Assembly: GCF_003700275.1 (NCBI RefSeq) | Contig: NZ_RBRE01000014.1 | Coordinates: 62,001-126,000 of the forward strand | Reading direction: 5' to 3' | Length of the DNA stretch: 64,000 bases | Source of the DNA: Pseudomonas cichorii | GTDB taxonomy: Bacteria; Pseudomonadota; Gammaproteobacteria; Pseudomonadales; Pseudomonadaceae | In this document: piece after piece, positions 63,022 through 64,000 of the stretch | Layout: every line of letters starts with the position of its first letter | Numbering within the stretch: position 1 is the first letter of the stretch | Made by a program: the position numbers and the translations under genes | Notes under the pieces: generated by a model | Databases searched by the model: none | Told to the model about the DNA's origin: nothing | What the model saw: only the letters and a program-made list of their open reading frames with translations

Positions 63022-64000
63022 ATGGCTTTGGCACACAACCTCGGGTTTCCGCGCATTGGCGCGGATCGTGAATTGAAGAAAGCTCTGGAAGCCTACTGGA
63101 AGGGCGATCTGGATCAGGACGGGCTGCGTGCCGTGGGCCGTGAATTGCGGGCGGCGCATTGGCAACTGCAGAAAGAGGCCGGAATCGAACTGCTGCCGGT
63201 TGGCGACTTTGCCTGGTACGACCAGGTCCTGACTCACTCGCTGACCTTCGGTGTGATTCCCGAACGCTTTGCCGAGGTGAAAAGCCCGGCAGGCCTGCCG
63301 ACCCTCGATACGCTGTTTGCCATGGCCCGTGGCGCCAGTGCTTGCTGTGGCGCCCAGGCGAAAACCCGATATGCCCAGGAACTGACCAAGTGGTTCGATA
63401 CCAACTATCACTATCTGGTCCCGGAGTTCTCACGGGAGCAACGCTTCAGCTTGAGCTGGGAACAACTGTTTGAAGAGGTCGACGAAGCTCTGGCTCTGGG
63501 CCACAAGGTCAAGCCGGTGCTGATTGGCCCGCTGACCTATCTGTGGCTGGGCAAGGCCAAGGGCGACAGTTTCGACAAGCTCGACCTGCTGGAGCGTTTG
63601 CTGCCGCTGTATGGCGAAATCTTCGGGCGTCTGGCCGCGCAAGGCGTCGAGTGGGTGCAGATCGACGAGCCGATCCTGACCCTCGACCTGCCGCAGGACT
63701 GGAAGAACGCTTTCGAGCGGACCTATCACAGCCTGCAATATTCCCCGCTGAAAAAACTGATCGCCACCTACTTCAGTGGCCTGGAAGACAACCTCGGGCT
63801 GGCGGTTTCCCTGCCGGTCGATGGCCTGCATATCGATCTGGTGCGGGCCCCGGAACAACTGGCGATAGTGCTTGACCGCCTGCCGAGCTACAAAGTGTTG
63901 TCGCTGGGCGTGGTCAACGGGCGTAACGTCTGGCGCTGCGATCTGGACAAGGCCCTGGAAAGCCTGCAGCAGGCGCAGGCGCGCTTTGGCGACAACCTGT
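63022..64000 (+). CDS. metE: Cobalamin-independent methionine synthase (partial)
   Basis: Transfers a methyl group from 5-methyltetrahydropteroyltriglutamate to homocysteine. The first 326 codons are present and the frame is open at the window edge; the full protein is about 760 residues. The N-terminal domain is typical: AHNLGFPRIGADRELKKALE, DFAWYDQVLTHSL, MARGASACCGAQA, EMTKWFDTNYHYLVPEF-type (here ELTKWFDTNYHYLVPEF) and KPVLIGPLTYLWLGK. The start at 63022 follows AGGGAGAA. It is divergent from its activator metR. Confidence 0.96.
   Translation, partial: MALAHNLGFPRIGADRELKKALEAYWKGDLDQDGLRAVGRELRAAHWQLQKEAGIELLPVGDFAWYDQVLTHSLTFGVIPERFAEVKSPAGLPTLDTLFAMARGASACCGAQAKTRYAQELTKWFDTNYHYLVPEFSREQRFSLSWEQLFEEVDEALALGHKVKPVLIGPLTYLWLGKAKGDSFDKLDLLERLLPLYGEIFGRLAAQGVEWVQIDEPILTLDLPQDWKNAFERTYHSLQYSPLKKLIATYFSGLEDNLGLAVSLPVDGLHIDLVRAPEQLAIVLDRLPSYKVLSLGVVNGRNVWRCDLDKALESLQQAQARFGDNL

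Overview
The window reads as chromosomal DNA of a fluorescent Pseudomonas, most likely of the P. syringae group. The evidence is the gene order nadB-algU-mucA-mucB-mucD-lepA-lepB-rnc-era-recO-pdxJ, the second Lon-type protease (AsrA type), O11-type wbj genes, REP-like hairpins, and a mucB-to-mucD junction that lacks mucC, as described for P. syringae. No tRNA, rRNA, CRISPR array or intact insertion sequence was seen.

Region by region. 1-6.6 kb holds a TctD/TctE-like two-component system, an HDOD protein, and the ygfZ, sdhE/ygfX and nadB genes. 6.6-17.6 kb is the conserved core: the sigma-22 envelope-stress operon with two AlgU-type promoters, then lepA-lepB-DUF4845-rnc-era-recO-pdxJ. 17.6-19.8 kb has a REP hairpin, the tRNA wobble-uridine genes cmoB and cmoA, and a chagasin-like lipoprotein. 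20.5-28.2 kb is a surface-polysaccharide cassette (wbjB-C-D-E-F and wbpM) for UDP-N-acetyl-L-fucosamine-containing glycan; the usual initiating transferase wbpL and the flippase and polymerase genes are not present. 28.3-36.3 kb has the AsrA-like protease, a four-gene operon (cupredoxin-like protein, EAL phosphodiesterase with degenerate GGDEF, DUF3034 protein, truncated globin) and a cupin.

36.3-46.9 kb carries gcd (periplasmic glucose oxidation), a ZnuD-like TonB receptor with a Zur box, a VF530 protein, a Pr6Pr membrane protein, a YqjH/YqjI-like ferric-chelate reductase and PadR regulator with a clear operator palindrome, and a large class A penicillin-binding protein. 47.2-51.8 kb is an AT-richer accessory island. 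It has three paralogous secreted proteins (signal peptide, PPC-like beta domain, Big_1-like Ig domain) and, on the other strand, two recently duplicated proteins of unknown function. I regard this as the best candidate for an undescribed system.

51.8-54.7 kb has an OpgC-like acyltransferase and a membrane-anchored glutamate-synthase-like flavoprotein. 54.9-58.7 kb is a three-gene operon in which the two halves of a VioB/RebD-like protein are encoded separately, preceded by an ABM-VOC fusion. 59.3-64.0 kb has a small unknown gene, a Zur-box-controlled zinc-free L31 paralogue, a D-Ala-D-Ala ligase with a TTG start, a Nudix hydrolase, and the divergent metR/metE pair; metE runs off the end.

Two Zur boxes (one for zinc uptake, one for zinc-sparing L31) tie two distant genes into one zinc-starvation response. 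AlgU autoregulation, c-di-GMP turnover, the glycan cassette, AsrA and OpgC make much of the window concerned with the envelope and stress.
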